Below, piece after piece: positions 8,924 through 17,458 of a stretch of DNA of 64,000 nucleotides. Origin of the DNA: Microbacterium halophytorum (GTDB taxonomy: Bacteria > Actinomycetota > Actinomycetes > Actinomycetales > Microbacteriaceae); assembly GCF_002970975.1 (NCBI RefSeq), contig NZ_PNFA01000018.1, positions 1 through 64,000 of the forward strand, read 5' to 3'. The translations under genes and the position numbers were made by a program. Position 1 is the first letter of the stretch; every line of letters starts with the position of its first letter. Below the pieces are notes generated by a model, which saw only the letters and a program-made list of their open reading frames with translations, did no database searches and was not told the DNA's origin.

Positions 8924-9522
8924 GCCATGACCCCCATCTCCGTCCTCAACCGCGACAGGCCGTCGCGCATCCTCGATTTCACGGTGCCGATCGGGGCGCC
9001 CGTCAGCGCGGATATCTGGCTCTGCGAATACCCTCCGTAATAGGCGAGCGTGAGCGCTTCCCGCTGGTTCTCCGGCAGTTGCCGAAGCGCGTCGACGACG
9101 CGCTTGCCCTCCCAACGGAGTTCGACATCCTCCGCGACCCCGTCGAACGCGACGGCGATGTCGCGGACGCCTGCGCGCGCATCGCGGTCGTAGCTCGCCT
9201 GCGCGGCGCGCACACGGTCCACGGCCCGCCGATGCGCCATCGTCAGCACCCACGTCCTTCCCTTCCCCTTCTTCGGAGAGAAGCGCGAAGCGGATTGCCA
9301 GATCTCGAGGAACACCTCCTGCAGCACCTCCTCGCTCTGCGCGCGATCGACGAGCACCCGAACGATCAGGCCGAACACACGCGGTGAAAGGGCATCGTAG
9401 AGCCGGGTGAAGGCCGTCTTATCGCCGTGCGCGACGAGCGAGAGCAGCTCCGCGACGTGATCGGCGGGCTCGCCCGCGCTCGCGTCCACGTCGAACCCGT
9501 CGATGACCATACGGACAAGCAT
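8920..9522 (-). CDS. sigK: ECF RNA polymerase sigma factor SigK
   Basis: Extracytoplasmic-function sigma factor, 200 residues. Region 2 runs over about residues 35-105 (TAFTRLYDALSPRVFGLI, AQSEEVLQEVFLEIW, KGKGRTWVLTMAHRRAVDRVR). Region 4 covers about 140-195 (LPENQREALTLAYYGGYSQSQIS, GTVKSRMRDGLSRLR). It is paired with rskA and flanked by the expected SigK targets. The protein has no cysteine at all, whereas the M. tuberculosis SigK has a redox-active cysteine pair as I recall. The start at 9522 has only a weak TAGGG site; Met at 9510 is an alternative. No clear SigK promoter lies in front of it, although CGAATC occurs on the minus strand at 9586-9591 without a matching -35. Confidence 0.93.
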   Translation of the reverse strand: MLVRMVIDGFDVDASAGEPADHVAELLSLVAHGDKTAFTRLYDALSPRVFGLIVRVLVDRAQSEEVLQEVFLEIWQSASRFSPKKGKGRTWVLTMAHRRAVDRVRAAQASYDRDARAGVRDIAVAFDGVAEDVELRWEGKRVVDALRQLPENQREALTLAYYGGYSQSQISALTGAPIGTVKSRMRDGLSRLRTEMGVMA

Positions 9523-9593
9523 GCCCTACAAGTGCTGGCGCGACCCGGCCGGCCTGCGAAGGGGACAGCTGCTGGGGTGCCTGAGGATTCGTC

Positions 9594-9621
9594 CCATCCG
9601 ATCCGGTGAGCACGTCGAATA
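9594..9621 (+). promoter_or_regulatory. SigK-type promoter of the fasciclin lipoprotein gene
   Basis: CCATCC (9594-9599) and CGAATA (9616-9621) are 16 nt apart, the same spacing as in front of dipZ at 6324-6350. Both copies also share the next four bases GATC. Transcription would start near 9628, giving a leader of about 50 nt. Confidence 0.7.
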
Positions 9622-9639
9622 CCTCGTGAAAGTCCCACC

Positions 9640-9658
9640 GGCGCCCAGGCTGGGCGCC
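9640..9658 (+). promoter_or_regulatory. Hairpin in the leader of the fasciclin gene
   Basis: GGCGCCCA (9640-9647) and TGGGCGCC (9651-9658) form a perfect 8-bp stem with loop GGC, just upstream of the ribosome-binding site GAGGAGCAGGA. It may protect the mRNA 5' end or tune translation. Confidence 0.45.
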
Positions 9659-9677
9659 CGAACACGAGGAGCAGGAA

Positions 9678-10361
9678 ATGATCATCGAGAAGCGCGCATT
9701 CACGGCGGCGGCCGTGCTCTCCCTCGTCGCGGCGGCCGGGCTGGCCGGCTGCGCCTCCGACGCGGGCGAGGACGAGGAGACCGCGCCGTCGACTGAGCAG
9801 AGCACGGAACAGGACAGCATGGATGAAGGCACGGAAGGCGACATGGGCGACGAGCCCATGGATCCGGCCGCCGACCTGGTCGGGCCCGGATGTGCCGACT
9901 ACGCCGAAGCGGTGCCGGAAGGCGCCGGCTCGATCGAGGGCATGTCGGCGGACCCCGTCGCCGTCGCGGCCTCGAACAACCCGATGCTGACGACGCTCGT
10001 CTCGGCGGTGTCCGGTCAGCTGAACCCCGACGTCGATCTCGTCGACACGCTCAACGGAGACGAGTTCACGGTCTTCGCCCCTGTCGACGACGCCTTCGCC
10101 GAGATCGATCAGGAGACGCTGAACACGCTGGGGGAGGACGCCGACATGCTCACGTCGATCCTGACGTACCACGTTGTTCCCGGCCAGATCGACCCCGCGC
10201 AGATCGAGGGGACCCACACGACCGTCGAGGGCTCCGACCTCGAGGTGACGGGTTCCGGTGACGAGATCATGGTCGACGGTGCCAACGTCATCTGCGGCGG
10301 CGTTCACACGGCCAATGCGACCGTCTACCTCATCGACTCGGTGCTGATGCCGATGCAGTGA
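9678..10361 (+). CDS. MPT83/MPT70-like fasciclin-domain lipoprotein
   Basis: Cell-surface lipoprotein of 227 residues with one FAS1 (fasciclin) domain. The N-terminus is a lipoprotein signal ending in the lipobox LAGC (Cys25), followed by an acidic, disordered linker (about 26-66). The domain closely follows mycobacterial MPT70/MPT83: [57 protein letters not shown] and [14 protein letters not shown]. The two conserved cysteines (GPGC and VICGG) can form the family disulphide. Its function is not well known even in mycobacteria, where it is a SigK target; adhesion is the usual guess. The SigK-type promoter and neighbouring sigK-rskA-dipZ place it in the same regulon. Confidence 0.94.
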   Translation: MIIEKRAFTAAAVLSLVAAAGLAGCASDAGEDEETAPSTEQSTEQDSMDEGTEGDMGDEPMDPAADLVGPGCADYAEAVPEGAGSIEGMSADPVAVAASNNPMLTTLVSAVSGQLNPDVDLVDTLNGDEFTVFAPVDDAFAEIDQETLNTLGEDADMLTSILTYHVVPGQIDPAQIEGTHTTVEGSDLEVTGSGDEIMVDGANVICGGVHTANATVYLIDSVLMPMQ

Positions 10362-10379
10362 TGCCGTGACCGCGAGTCG

Positions 10380-11465
10380 TCACGCCCTGAGACCCCGCCC
10401 CGTCGGGGCCTCAGGGCGTTCCCGTGCGGTGGGCGGGGTGCGCCCTCCGCGGGCTCGACCGCCCGGAGGCGCCGTCGAACCGCGTTCGACGAGGGCCGTC
10501 GGCATCCGGACGTGCTCGGGGTCGGCGTTCTCGTCGATCATCCTGACGAGCAGGTCGACGGCGGCACGGCCCATCTCGACGAGGGGCTGCCGGATGGTCG
10601 TCAGCGGCGGCGCCGCGGCGCTCGCGGCGGGAATGTCGTCGAACCCGATCACCGAGAGGTCCTCGGGAACACGCAGCCCGCGCTCGGTCGCGACGCGGAT
10701 CGCCTCGAGCGCCGTGATGTCGTTCGCCGCGAAGATCGCGGTCGGCCTCTCGGGCGAGTCGAGCATCCGGCCGACAGCCGCGGCCGACTCGTCGGGCTCG
10801 TACCCGCCCTCTTCGACGATCCCGCCGGTGATGCCGGCGTCCGCGAGCGCCTCGCGATAGCCCTGCTCGCGCAGGCGCGCCGACTGGAGGTCGCCGCGCC
10901 CCCGCAGGTGCGCGATGCGGGTATGCCCGAGCCCGATGAGGTGATCGGTCGCCTCCTTGCCACCGCGCAGGTTGTCGGTGTCGACGACGGCGGGGCCCGT
11001 CGGTCCCGTGTGCGGGTCGATCGCGACGAGGGGCACGACGTTGTCCGGCAGTGTCACGGTGGGGGTGACGACGACCGCCCCGTCGATGAGTGTTCCGCCG
11101 AGGCGGGAGAGTGAGCGGGCCTCCCAGCCGTGGTGCGATCCGCTCGAGACGGCGCCCGCATAGGCGAGCACGTCGTACTCGCTCCCGCTGAGTGCCTCGG
11201 AGACGCCGCGCAGCAGCTCGAGGGAGAACGGCTCGAACTCCGCGACGAGCACGCCGATCACGTGGGTGCGGCTGCGGCGCATCGACGTCGCGACGAGCGA
11301 CGACGCGTAGCCGAGCTCGCCGACGACGCGCATGACGTGCTCCTGCGTCGCTTGGGCGACGCCGTCGCGGCCGTTGATCACCTTCGACACGGTGGCGACC
11401 GAGACCCCCGCCTCCCTGGCGACGTCGGTGATCGTTGCGCGACCCGTGCGGGCCGGGAGCGTCAT
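10380..11465 (-). CDS. LacI-family transcriptional repressor
   Basis: DNA-binding repressor of 361 residues. The N-terminal helix-turn-helix is [23 protein letters not shown] (about residues 10-32), followed by the hinge helix region and a periplasmic-binding-protein-like effector domain ([13 protein letters not shown] to the C-terminus). It is divergent from the sugar ABC/GH3 operon starting at 11746, and a near-perfect LacI-type palindrome overlaps that operon's -35. It is therefore most simply the local repressor, relieved by a sugar derived from the GH3 substrate. The effector is not identifiable. The last codons form part of a terminator hairpin. Confidence 0.92.
   Translation of the reverse strand: MTLPARTGRATITDVAREAGVSVATVSKVINGRDGVAQATQEHVMRVVGELGYASSLVATSMRRSRTHVIGVLVAEFEPFSLELLRGVSEALSGSEYDVLAYAGAVSSGSHHGWEARSLSRLGGTLIDGAVVVTPTVTLPDNVVPLVAIDPHTGPTGPAVVDTDNLRGGKEATDHLIGLGHTRIAHLRGRGDLQSARLREQGYREALADAGITGGIVEEGGYEPDESAAAVGRMLDSPERPTAIFAANDITALEAIRVATERGLRVPEDLSVIGFDDIPAASAAAPPLTTIRQPLVEMGRAAVDLLVRMIDENADPEHVRMPTALVERGSTAPPGGRARGGRTPPTARERPEAPTGRGLRA
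10382..10419. terminator. Terminator between fasciclin and lacI genes, overlapping the lacI stop
   Basis: A 10-bp perfect stem (10382-10391 with 10410-10419) continues, after one mismatch, into a further five pairs. It ends the fasciclin transcript. The hairpin lies within the last codons of the opposing lacI gene, whose stop codon is at 10380-10382, so that gene's 3' end doubles as terminator. Confidence 0.75.
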
Positions 11466-11642
11466 GGGGTGGCCGCCGTGTTCGGGGCCGCGGTGCGCGC
11501 GGGCGTCGCCGTCCGGTGCCCTGCGCGTGCACCGGGCGTCTCGGGCTCGGTCGGCGTCGCAGTGCGCAGGTCGGTACGAGTCGTCGTGGTCATGGTGCTC
11601 TCTACGTTAGCCGGATGTCGTGCAGGGTGTGCACGGGATATA

Positions 11643-11689
11643 AAACGTTATCGATATCGTTTGACATCGGGCGCCGCTCCTGCCAGAGT
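11643..11689 (+). promoter_or_regulatory. LacI operator and promoter of the second sugar ABC operon
   Basis: AAACGTTATCGATATCGTTT (11643-11662) is a 20-bp palindrome with one mismatched symmetric pair. Its right end runs into -35 TTGACA (11661-11666), followed after 17 nt by CAGAGT (11684-11689). The repressor would compete with RNA polymerase at -35. The rest of the 280-bp gap between lacI and the binding-protein gene shows nothing else clear. Confidence 0.75.
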
Positions 11690-11745
11690 CGTGTCGACCA
11701 GGGCGATGAACGCCCGGAACGCAGCACTCGAAGAGGAGATCTGGA

Positions 11746-13032
11746 ATGAATCTGCGAAGCATCAGGACCGCCGCGGTCGCGGCGGCGGCTGCCGGGGCGC
11801 TCGCCCTCACGGGCTGCGCGGGCGGCGGAGGCGAAGGCGGCGGCGACGAGAACAGCCTGACGTTCTGGCACAACTCGACAACGGGGCCGGGCAAGGCCTA
11901 CTGGGAAGAGGTCGCCGCGGCCTTCGAGGAGGAGACGGGCGTCTCGGTCGAGATCACGTCCATCCAGAACGAGGACATGGACGGCAAGCTGCAGACGGCC
12001 GCGAACTCGGGCGACATGCCCGATGTCTTCATGGCCCGCGGCGGCGGCAAGCTCGCCGACATCGTCGACGCCGGCGTGGTCAAGGACGTCACGGACCTGG
12101 TCACGGACGAGACCAAGGAGGCCATCGGCGAGGCTCCCTTCAGCGCCTTCACGATCGACGGGGCGATCTACGGCGTCCCCGTCTCGGTGCTGCCAGAGGG
12201 CATCTTCTACAGCCAGGACCTCTTCGACGAGGCGGGGATCACCGAGAACCCGACGACCTTCGATGAGCTGGGCGAGGCGGTCGACAAACTGAAGAGCGCC
12301 GACATCCAGCCGATCGCGCTCGGCGCGAAGGATGCGTGGCCCGCCGCCCACTGGTACTACTCGTTCGCCCTGCGCGCGTGCGGCCAGGACACGATCGAGA
12401 ACATCGCGGCGAACCTCGAGTTCAGCGACGGCTGCTGGCAGCAGGCCGCGGAGGACCTCGCGGAGTTCGCCGCGACCGAGCCGTTCAACGAGGGCTTCCT
12501 GACGACGCCCGCGCAGGAGGGCGCCGGCTCGTCGGCCGGCCTCATCGCGAACCACAAGGCGGCCATGGAGCTCATGGGCGGCTGGGACGTCGGCGTGATC
12601 GCCGACCTGACCCCCGACAGCGAGCCGCTGCCCGACCTGAGCTGGTTCCCGCTGCCCGCGACCGAGGGCGGCGAGGGCGACCCGACCGCCATGATGGGCG
12701 GCGTCGACGGCTTCTCGTGCTCGCAGGATTCCCCGGCCGCGTGCGAGGACTTCCTCAACTTCTTCTCGCAGACCGAATGGCAGGAGAAGTACTCCGTCGC
12801 GTTCAACGCCATCCCGGTCAACATCGAGGCGCAGTCGGCCGTCACCGACCCCTCGCTCCTGCCCGTCATGGAGGCGTACAACGAGGCCGGCTACATCGTG
12901 CTCTGGCTCGACACGCTCCTCGGCCAGGACGTCGGGAACGCCCTGAACACCGCGGTCGTCGAGATGCTCGCGGGCAGCGGGACGCCCGAGTCGTTCATGG
13001 ACACCATCGAGCAGGCCGCCGCGCGCGGCTGA
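11746..13032 (+). CDS. Sugar ABC transporter substrate-binding lipoprotein
   Basis: Binding protein of 428 residues for the second carbohydrate importer. The lipoprotein signal peptide ends in LTGC (Cys near residue 24) and is followed by a short Gly/Glu-rich tether. The mature part is a family 1 solute-binding protein (LTFWHNSTTGPGKAYWEE, MPDVFMARGGGKLADIV, GWDVGVIADL). The start at 11746 follows GAAGAGGAGA. It is the first gene of an operon with two permeases and a GH3 enzyme, behind a LacI operator. The GH3 partner suggests a short beta-linked plant oligosaccharide such as a xylo-oligosaccharide, but the ligand cannot be read from the sequence. Confidence 0.92.
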   Translation: MNLRSIRTAAVAAAAAGALALTGCAGGGGEGGGDENSLTFWHNSTTGPGKAYWEEVAAAFEEETGVSVEITSIQNEDMDGKLQTAANSGDMPDVFMARGGGKLADIVDAGVVKDVTDLVTDETKEAIGEAPFSAFTIDGAIYGVPVSVLPEGIFYSQDLFDEAGITENPTTFDELGEAVDKLKSADIQPIALGAKDAWPAAHWYYSFALRACGQDTIENIAANLEFSDGCWQQAAEDLAEFAATEPFNEGFLTTPAQEGAGSSAGLIANHKAAMELMGGWDVGVIADLTPDSEPLPDLSWFPLPATEGGEGDPTAMMGGVDGFSCSQDSPAACEDFLNFFSQTEWQEKYSVAFNAIPVNIEAQSAVTDPSLLPVMEAYNEAGYIVLWLDTLLGQDVGNALNTAVVEMLAGSGTPESFMDTIEQAAARG

Positions 13033-13042
13033 GGCACCAGTT

Positions 13043-14053
13043 ATGTCCTCTCTCGAGACGCACAGCGTGCGCACGTCGGAGGGGCCCGCCGCCGGGGCCG
13101 ACGCATCGTCGGCCCCGGCCCGTGCGCGGCGCCCTCGCGCTGACTGGGGCAAGCGCGCCGAGATCGCGGTGCTGGCAGGGCCCGCGATCGTCGTGTTCGT
13201 GTTCTTCGTCATCCTCCCGGTGCTGATGGCCGCCTTCTACGGCTTCTTCCGGTGGAACGGGTTCGGGTTCCCCGACGACTTCGTCGGGTTCGACAACTAC
13301 GTGCTCATCTTCCAGGACGCGACCTTCCGCGAGGCCGTGCTCCACAACTTCACGATCGTCATCGCCTCGCTGATCCTGCAGGGCCCGCTCGCGATCCTGT
13401 TCGCGCTGCTGATGAACCAGAAGATGCGCGGCCGCTCGCTCGTCCGGGTGCTGATCTTCGTGCCGTACGTGATCTCCGAGGTCGTCGTCGGCACCGGCTG
13501 GTCGCTCATGCTCCAGGACACGGGCGCCGTCAACTCCTTCCTCGGGAAGATCGGCCTCGAGAACCTCCAGAGCTCGTGGCTGGCGGACCCGGACATCGCG
13601 ATGGGGACCCTGATGGTCATCATCACGTGGAAGTACATCGGCTTCGCCGTGATCCTGATGCTCGCGGGGCTGCAGTCCATCCCCGAGGAGCTCTACGAGG
13701 CCGCCGCCATCGACGGCGCCGGCTTCTGGAAGACGCAGTGGAGCATCACGATCCCGCTGCTCGGCCCGACCATCCGGATCTGGGCCTTCCTGTCGATGAT
13801 CGGCGCGTTGCAGCTGTTCGACCTCGTCAACATCATCTGGGGTCAGTACATCGCCGCCACGGCGGGCACCTCGACGATGGCGACCTACATGTACCAGAAC
13901 GGACATCTCGCGGGCAATTACGGGTACGGCAGCGCCGTCGCGGTCGTCCTGTTCCTGATCTCGCTCGTCGTCGCCCTCGTGTACCAGCGCTTCGTGATGC
14001 GCCGCGACACGGCCGGTGCCGTGACGGGCCCGAGCGGAAGGAAGAAGGCATGA
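13043..14053 (+). CDS. Sugar ABC transporter permease (MalF type)
   Basis: First membrane subunit of the second importer, 336 residues. A basic, alanine-rich N-terminal tail of about 40 residues precedes the first membrane helix (IAVLAGPAIVVFVFFVILPVLMAAFYGFF). The ATPase-docking EAA motif is ELYEAAAIDGAGFWKTQWSITIPLLGP. It follows the binding-protein gene after only 10 bp and overlaps the next permease gene by four bases (ATGA). Confidence 0.93.
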   Translation: MSSLETHSVRTSEGPAAGADASSAPARARRPRADWGKRAEIAVLAGPAIVVFVFFVILPVLMAAFYGFFRWNGFGFPDDFVGFDNYVLIFQDATFREAVLHNFTIVIASLILQGPLAILFALLMNQKMRGRSLVRVLIFVPYVISEVVVGTGWSLMLQDTGAVNSFLGKIGLENLQSSWLADPDIAMGTLMVIITWKYIGFAVILMLAGLQSIPEELYEAAAIDGAGFWKTQWSITIPLLGPTIRIWAFLSMIGALQLFDLVNIIWGQYIAATAGTSTMATYMYQNGHLAGNYGYGSAVAVVLFLISLVVALVYQRFVMRRDTAGAVTGPSGRKKA

Positions 14054-14928
14054 CCGCCACATCCGTCGCCATCCGGGCGGTGAAGCCCGACGGAACGCCG
14101 AAGCGCAAGAGGCAGCCGTGGGGCAACCCGTGGACGTACCTCCTCGCGACGATCCTCGTCGCCGTGTGCATCGGCCCGGTGCTGTACATCATCATCGGCG
14201 GTTTCCGCACGAACGCGCAGATCACGGAGGACCCGTCGGGCATGCCCGATCCGTGGGTGATCAGCAACTACATCGAGGTGCTCGGCTCCGGCGACTTCTG
14301 GGTCGCCATGGGCAACTCGACGATCTCGGCCGTCGGCACGACCATCGGGGCCGTGCTTCTCGGCGTGATGGCGAGCTACGTGCTCGCCCGCTACGACTTC
14401 GTCGGTCGGGGAGCGATGTACATGCTCTTCGCCGCGGGGCTCATGTTCCCCGTCACGGTCGCGATCACGCCGCTGTACATCCTGGTGCGCAACCTCGGGC
14501 TCGTCAACAGCCTCGGGGGCATCATCCTGCCGCAGATCGCGTTTGCGCTGCCGACGACGATCATCATCCTCGTGCCGTTCCTCAGGGCGATCCCGAAGGA
14601 GCTCGAGGAAGCGGCATCGATCGACGGCACCGGCCGGCTCGGGTTCTTCTGGCGCATGGTCGTGCCGCTGAGCCTGCCCGGCGTGATCACGGTGGGGATC
14701 CTCGCGTTCGTCACGACCTGGAACGCGTACATGCTGCCGCTGTTCATCCTGAACGACACGAGCCTGTTCACGCTGCCGCTCGGCGTGCAGAACTTCGCGT
14801 CGCAGTACTCCACCGACACCGCGCGCGTGCTCGCATACACGTCGCTGTCGATGATTCCCGCGCTGATCTTCTTCAGCTTGTTCGAGAAGCGCATCGTGGG
14901 CGGCCTCACGGGCGCCGTGAAGGGGTGA
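14050..14928 (+). CDS. Sugar ABC transporter permease (MalG type)
   Basis: Second membrane subunit, 292 residues, starting at the ATG that overlaps the preceding stop. Membrane helices begin at about residue 27 (WTYLLATILVAVCIGPVLYIIIGGF cluster). The EAA loop reads ELEEAASIDGTGRLGFFWRMVVPLSLP and the C-terminus IVGGLTGAVKG is typical. The next gene, GH3, starts 4 bp after its stop. As in the first importer, no ATPase gene is in the operon. Confidence 0.93.
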   Translation: MTATSVAIRAVKPDGTPKRKRQPWGNPWTYLLATILVAVCIGPVLYIIIGGFRTNAQITEDPSGMPDPWVISNYIEVLGSGDFWVAMGNSTISAVGTTIGAVLLGVMASYVLARYDFVGRGAMYMLFAAGLMFPVTVAITPLYILVRNLGLVNSLGGIILPQIAFALPTTIIILVPFLRAIPKELEEAASIDGTGRLGFFWRMVVPLSLPGVITVGILAFVTTWNAYMLPLFILNDTSLFTLPLGVQNFASQYSTDTARVLAYTSLSMIPALIFFSLFEKRIVGGLTGAVKG

Positions 14929-14932
14929 CCGG

Positions 14933-17341
14933 ATGACCGACACCATGAACCGCACCGACCGCGCGGGCGATCTGCTCGCCAGGATGACGCTCGAGGAGAA
15001 GGTCGCGCAGCTGGTCGGCTACTGGCTCGACCAGGGCGGCGAGGTCGTCGCCCCGCTCGCGGACGAGATGGCGACGACCGACGGCCCGCCGCTCGCCGAG
15101 ATCACCCGCGACGGCATCGGCCACTTCACCCGCGTATACGGCACGCGCCCCGTCGACGCCGTCGAGCGCGCCGCATGGCTCCGCGATGAGCAGCGCCGGC
15201 TCGTGCGCGAGACCCGCCTCGGCATCCCCGCGATCGTGCACGAGGAGTGCCTGACGGGGCTCGCCGCGTGGCGCGCCGCGACGTTCCCGACGCCGCTCGC
15301 GTGGGGCGCGTCGTTCGATCCGGATGCCGTGGCCGAGATGGCGGGCCTCATCGGCGGCTCGATGCGCGCCCTCGGCGTGCACCAGGGCCTCGCGCCCGTG
15401 CTCGACGTCATCAGGGACCCCAGGTGGGGCCGCGTCGACGAGTGCATCGCGGAGGACCCGTACGTCGTCGGTACGATCGGCACGGCGTTCGTGCGCGGGT
15501 TGCAGGGTGCGGGCGTGCATGCGACGCTGAAGCACTTCCTGGGCTACTCGGCGTCGCAGTCCGGGCGCAATCACGCGCCCGTGCATGCGGGGCCGCGCGA
15601 GATCAGGGACGTGTTCCTGCCGCCGTTCGAGATGGCCATCCGCGACGGCGGGGCCAAGAGCGTCATGAACAGCTACACCGAGATCGACGGGGTTCCCGTG
15701 GCATCCGACCCCGCGGTCCTGACCGACCTGCTGCGCGGCGAGCTCGGCTTCGACGGCACTGTGGTCGCCGACTACTACGCCGTCGCGTTCCTCGAGATGA
15801 CGCACGCTCTCGCGGCCGATCGGGGCGAGGCGGCGGCGCTCGCGCTCGCCGCAGGAATCGACGTCGAGCTGCCGACGGGGGAGGCCTACCTGCAGCCGCT
15901 TGTCGACGCCGTCCGCGCGGGGCGGGTTCCCGAGGAGCTCGTCGACCGCGCCGTGGCGCGCGTTCTCGCGCAGAAGGAGGAGCTCGGGCTGCTCGAGCCC
16001 GGCGCTTTCGACGCGGAGCCTCCGGCGTCGATCGACCTCGACACCCCGGAGCACCGCGCATCGGCGCGGCGCCTCGCGGAGGAGTCGGTCGTGATGCTGC
16101 GGAACGACGGCGCGCTGCCGATCGCGGCCGGCGCCGGCACGATCGCCGTGATCGGGCCGAACGCCGACCGCGCCGACGCGCTGCAGGGCTGCTATTCGTT
16201 CGCGAACCACGTGCTCGCGCACCACCCCGAGGTCGAGCCCGAGCTCGAGATGCCGACGGTCGCCGACGCGATCGCCGCTCGGTTCTCGGATGCCCGGATC
16301 ATCCGGGCCGCCGGCTGCGAGGTCTCCGGCACCGACGCGTCCGGCATCGCCGAGGCCGAGGAAGCGGCGCGCGCCGCCGACGTGGCGGTCGTCGTCGTGG
16401 GCGATCAGGCGGGTCTGTTCGGGCGCGGCACGGTCGGCGAGGGGAACGACGTCGAATCCCTCGACCTGCCCGGCGTGCAGCGCGCGCTCGTCGAGCGCGT
16501 CGCCGCGACGGGAACGCCCGTCGTGATGGTGCTGCTCACGGGCCGCCCGTACGCGATCGGCTGGGCGCTCGACGGCGCGGGTGCGGGCCCGGGAACGGCG
16601 GGCGCCGTCGTCGGCGGATCGCTGATCAGCGGCGGCGGGGCAGCGGACGCGCGCGGCGCCGAGGCGCCGGAACGCACCGAGGGAGGCGTCGCGGGGCGGC
16701 TCCCGGCCGCCGTGCTGCAGGCGTTCTTCCCCGGCGAGGAGGGCGGCACCGCGATCGCCCGCATCCTCGCGGGCGACGTCAGTCCCTCGGGACGACTGCC
16801 GCTGAGCCTGCCGCGCTCAGCGGGGGCGGCGCCGTTCAGCTACCTGCACCCGCCCCTCGGCGGTCACACGAGCGTGACGTCGACGGACCCGACGCCCGTG
16901 CGGCCGTTCGGTTTCGGCCTCGGGTACGCGGACTTCTCGTACGGGGGCTTCTCGTGCGACGGGTCCGTCGCATCCGGTGGCACCTTCGCGGCCGCCGTCA
17001 CCGTGACGAACACGTCGGACGTCGCGGCCGATGACGTCGTGCAGCTGTACGGGCACGACCTCGCGGCATCCGTGACGCGCCCGGTCGCGCAGCTGCTGGG
17101 CTACGCGCGCGTTCGGCTCGAGCCGGGCCAGTCGCGCCGCGTGGAGTTCGCGGTGCCGACGACGCGCCTGGCGCTCACCGATCGACGGATGCGCCGCGTC
17201 GTCGAGCCCGGCGACGTCGACGTATGGGTCGGCACCGACGCGGCGACCGAGGCCGCGCCCCGCGCCCGCCTTTCGGTGACGGGCGAGGTGCACGAGATCA
17301 CCCCGGCCGACGCGCGGATGGTGAGCGTCACCGTCCGGTGA
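14933..17341 (+). CDS. GH3 beta-glycosidase (beta-xylosidase/beta-glucosidase)
   Basis: Retaining exo-glycosidase of 802 residues without signal peptide, so it hydrolyses imported oligosaccharides in the cytoplasm. The order is a TIM barrel (LGVHQGLAPVLDVIRDPRWGR, KHFLGYSASQSGRNHAPVHAGPRE split over the domain), the nucleophile Asp280 in VVADYY, an alpha/beta sandwich domain (about 380-600) and a C-terminal fibronectin III-like domain (about 690-790). The barrel motifs are closest to the BxlB-like xylosidase branch, but GH3 specificity is hard to read. The sandwich contains a Gly/Ala-rich insert (GAGPGTAGAVVGG, GGGAADARGAEAPE) that looks like a flexible loop. It is the last gene of the operon, followed by a strong terminator. 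Confidence 0.92.
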   Translation: MTDTMNRTDRAGDLLARMTLEEKVAQLVGYWLDQGGEVVAPLADEMATTDGPPLAEITRDGIGHFTRVYGTRPVDAVERAAWLRDEQRRLVRETRLGIPAIVHEECLTGLAAWRAATFPTPLAWGASFDPDAVAEMAGLIGGSMRALGVHQGLAPVLDVIRDPRWGRVDECIAEDPYVVGTIGTAFVRGLQGAGVHATLKHFLGYSASQSGRNHAPVHAGPREIRDVFLPPFEMAIRDGGAKSVMNSYTEIDGVPVASDPAVLTDLLRGELGFDGTVVADYYAVAFLEMTHALAADRGEAAALALAAGIDVELPTGEAYLQPLVDAVRAGRVPEELVDRAVARVLAQKEELGLLEPGAFDAEPPASIDLDTPEHRASARRLAEESVVMLRNDGALPIAAGAGTIAVIGPNADRADALQGCYSFANHVLAHHPEVEPELEMPTVADAIAARFSDARIIRAAGCEVSGTDASGIAEAEEAARAADVAVVVVGDQAGLFGRGTVGEGNDVESLDLPGVQRALVERVAATGTPVVMVLLTGRPYAIGWALDGAGAGPGTAGAVVGGSLISGGGAADARGAEAPERTEGGVAGRLPAAVLQAFFPGEEGGTAIARILAGDVSPSGRLPLSLPRSAGAAPFSYLHPPLGGHTSVTSTDPTPVRPFGFGLGYADFSYGGFSCDGSVASGGTFAAAVTVTNTSDVAADDVVQLYGHDLAASVTRPVAQLLGYARVRLEPGQSRRVEFAVPTTRLALTDRRMRRVVEPGDVDVWVGTDAATEAAPRARLSVTGEVHEITPADARMVSVTVR

Positions 17342-17351
17342 CGGGCTCGAC

Positions 17352-17384
17352 GGAGGGGCGGGGCGCCGGGCGCCCCGCCCCTCC
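17352..17384. terminator. Terminator after the GH3 gene
   Basis: Perfect 15-bp GC-rich stem (17352-17366 with 17370-17384) with loop CGG, 10 nt after the stop codon. It lies in a convergent gap and could act in both directions. Confidence 0.8.
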
Positions 17385-17398
17385 GCGCCCCGGTGTCA

Positions 17399-17442
17399 GA
17401 TTCCGCGCCATCCGGTCGATTCTCGGCGCGTTCAGTGCGACC
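17399..17442 (+). repeat. 44-bp dispersed intergenic repeat, copy A
   Basis: Begins GATTCCGCG and ends GCGACC. It matches copy B (18767-18810) at 36 of 44 positions without gaps, and copy C (21423-21466, opposite strand) at both ends and in the GGCGCGT core. It lies in the gap between two convergent genes. No function is known to me. Confidence 0.6.
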
Positions 17443-17458
17443 GCGGTGCGAACGCTGC

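Noticed and set aside
9586..9610. SigK-type promoter for sigK itself on the minus strand
   Set aside because: CGAATC is present, but no CCATCC lies at the 16-nt distance seen in the two good promoters.
11643..11662. Operator assigned to the second LacI (30275) instead of the local one
   Set aside because: The sequence AAACG-type palindrome is unlike the GGCAA-type sites, so two different repressors are more likely.
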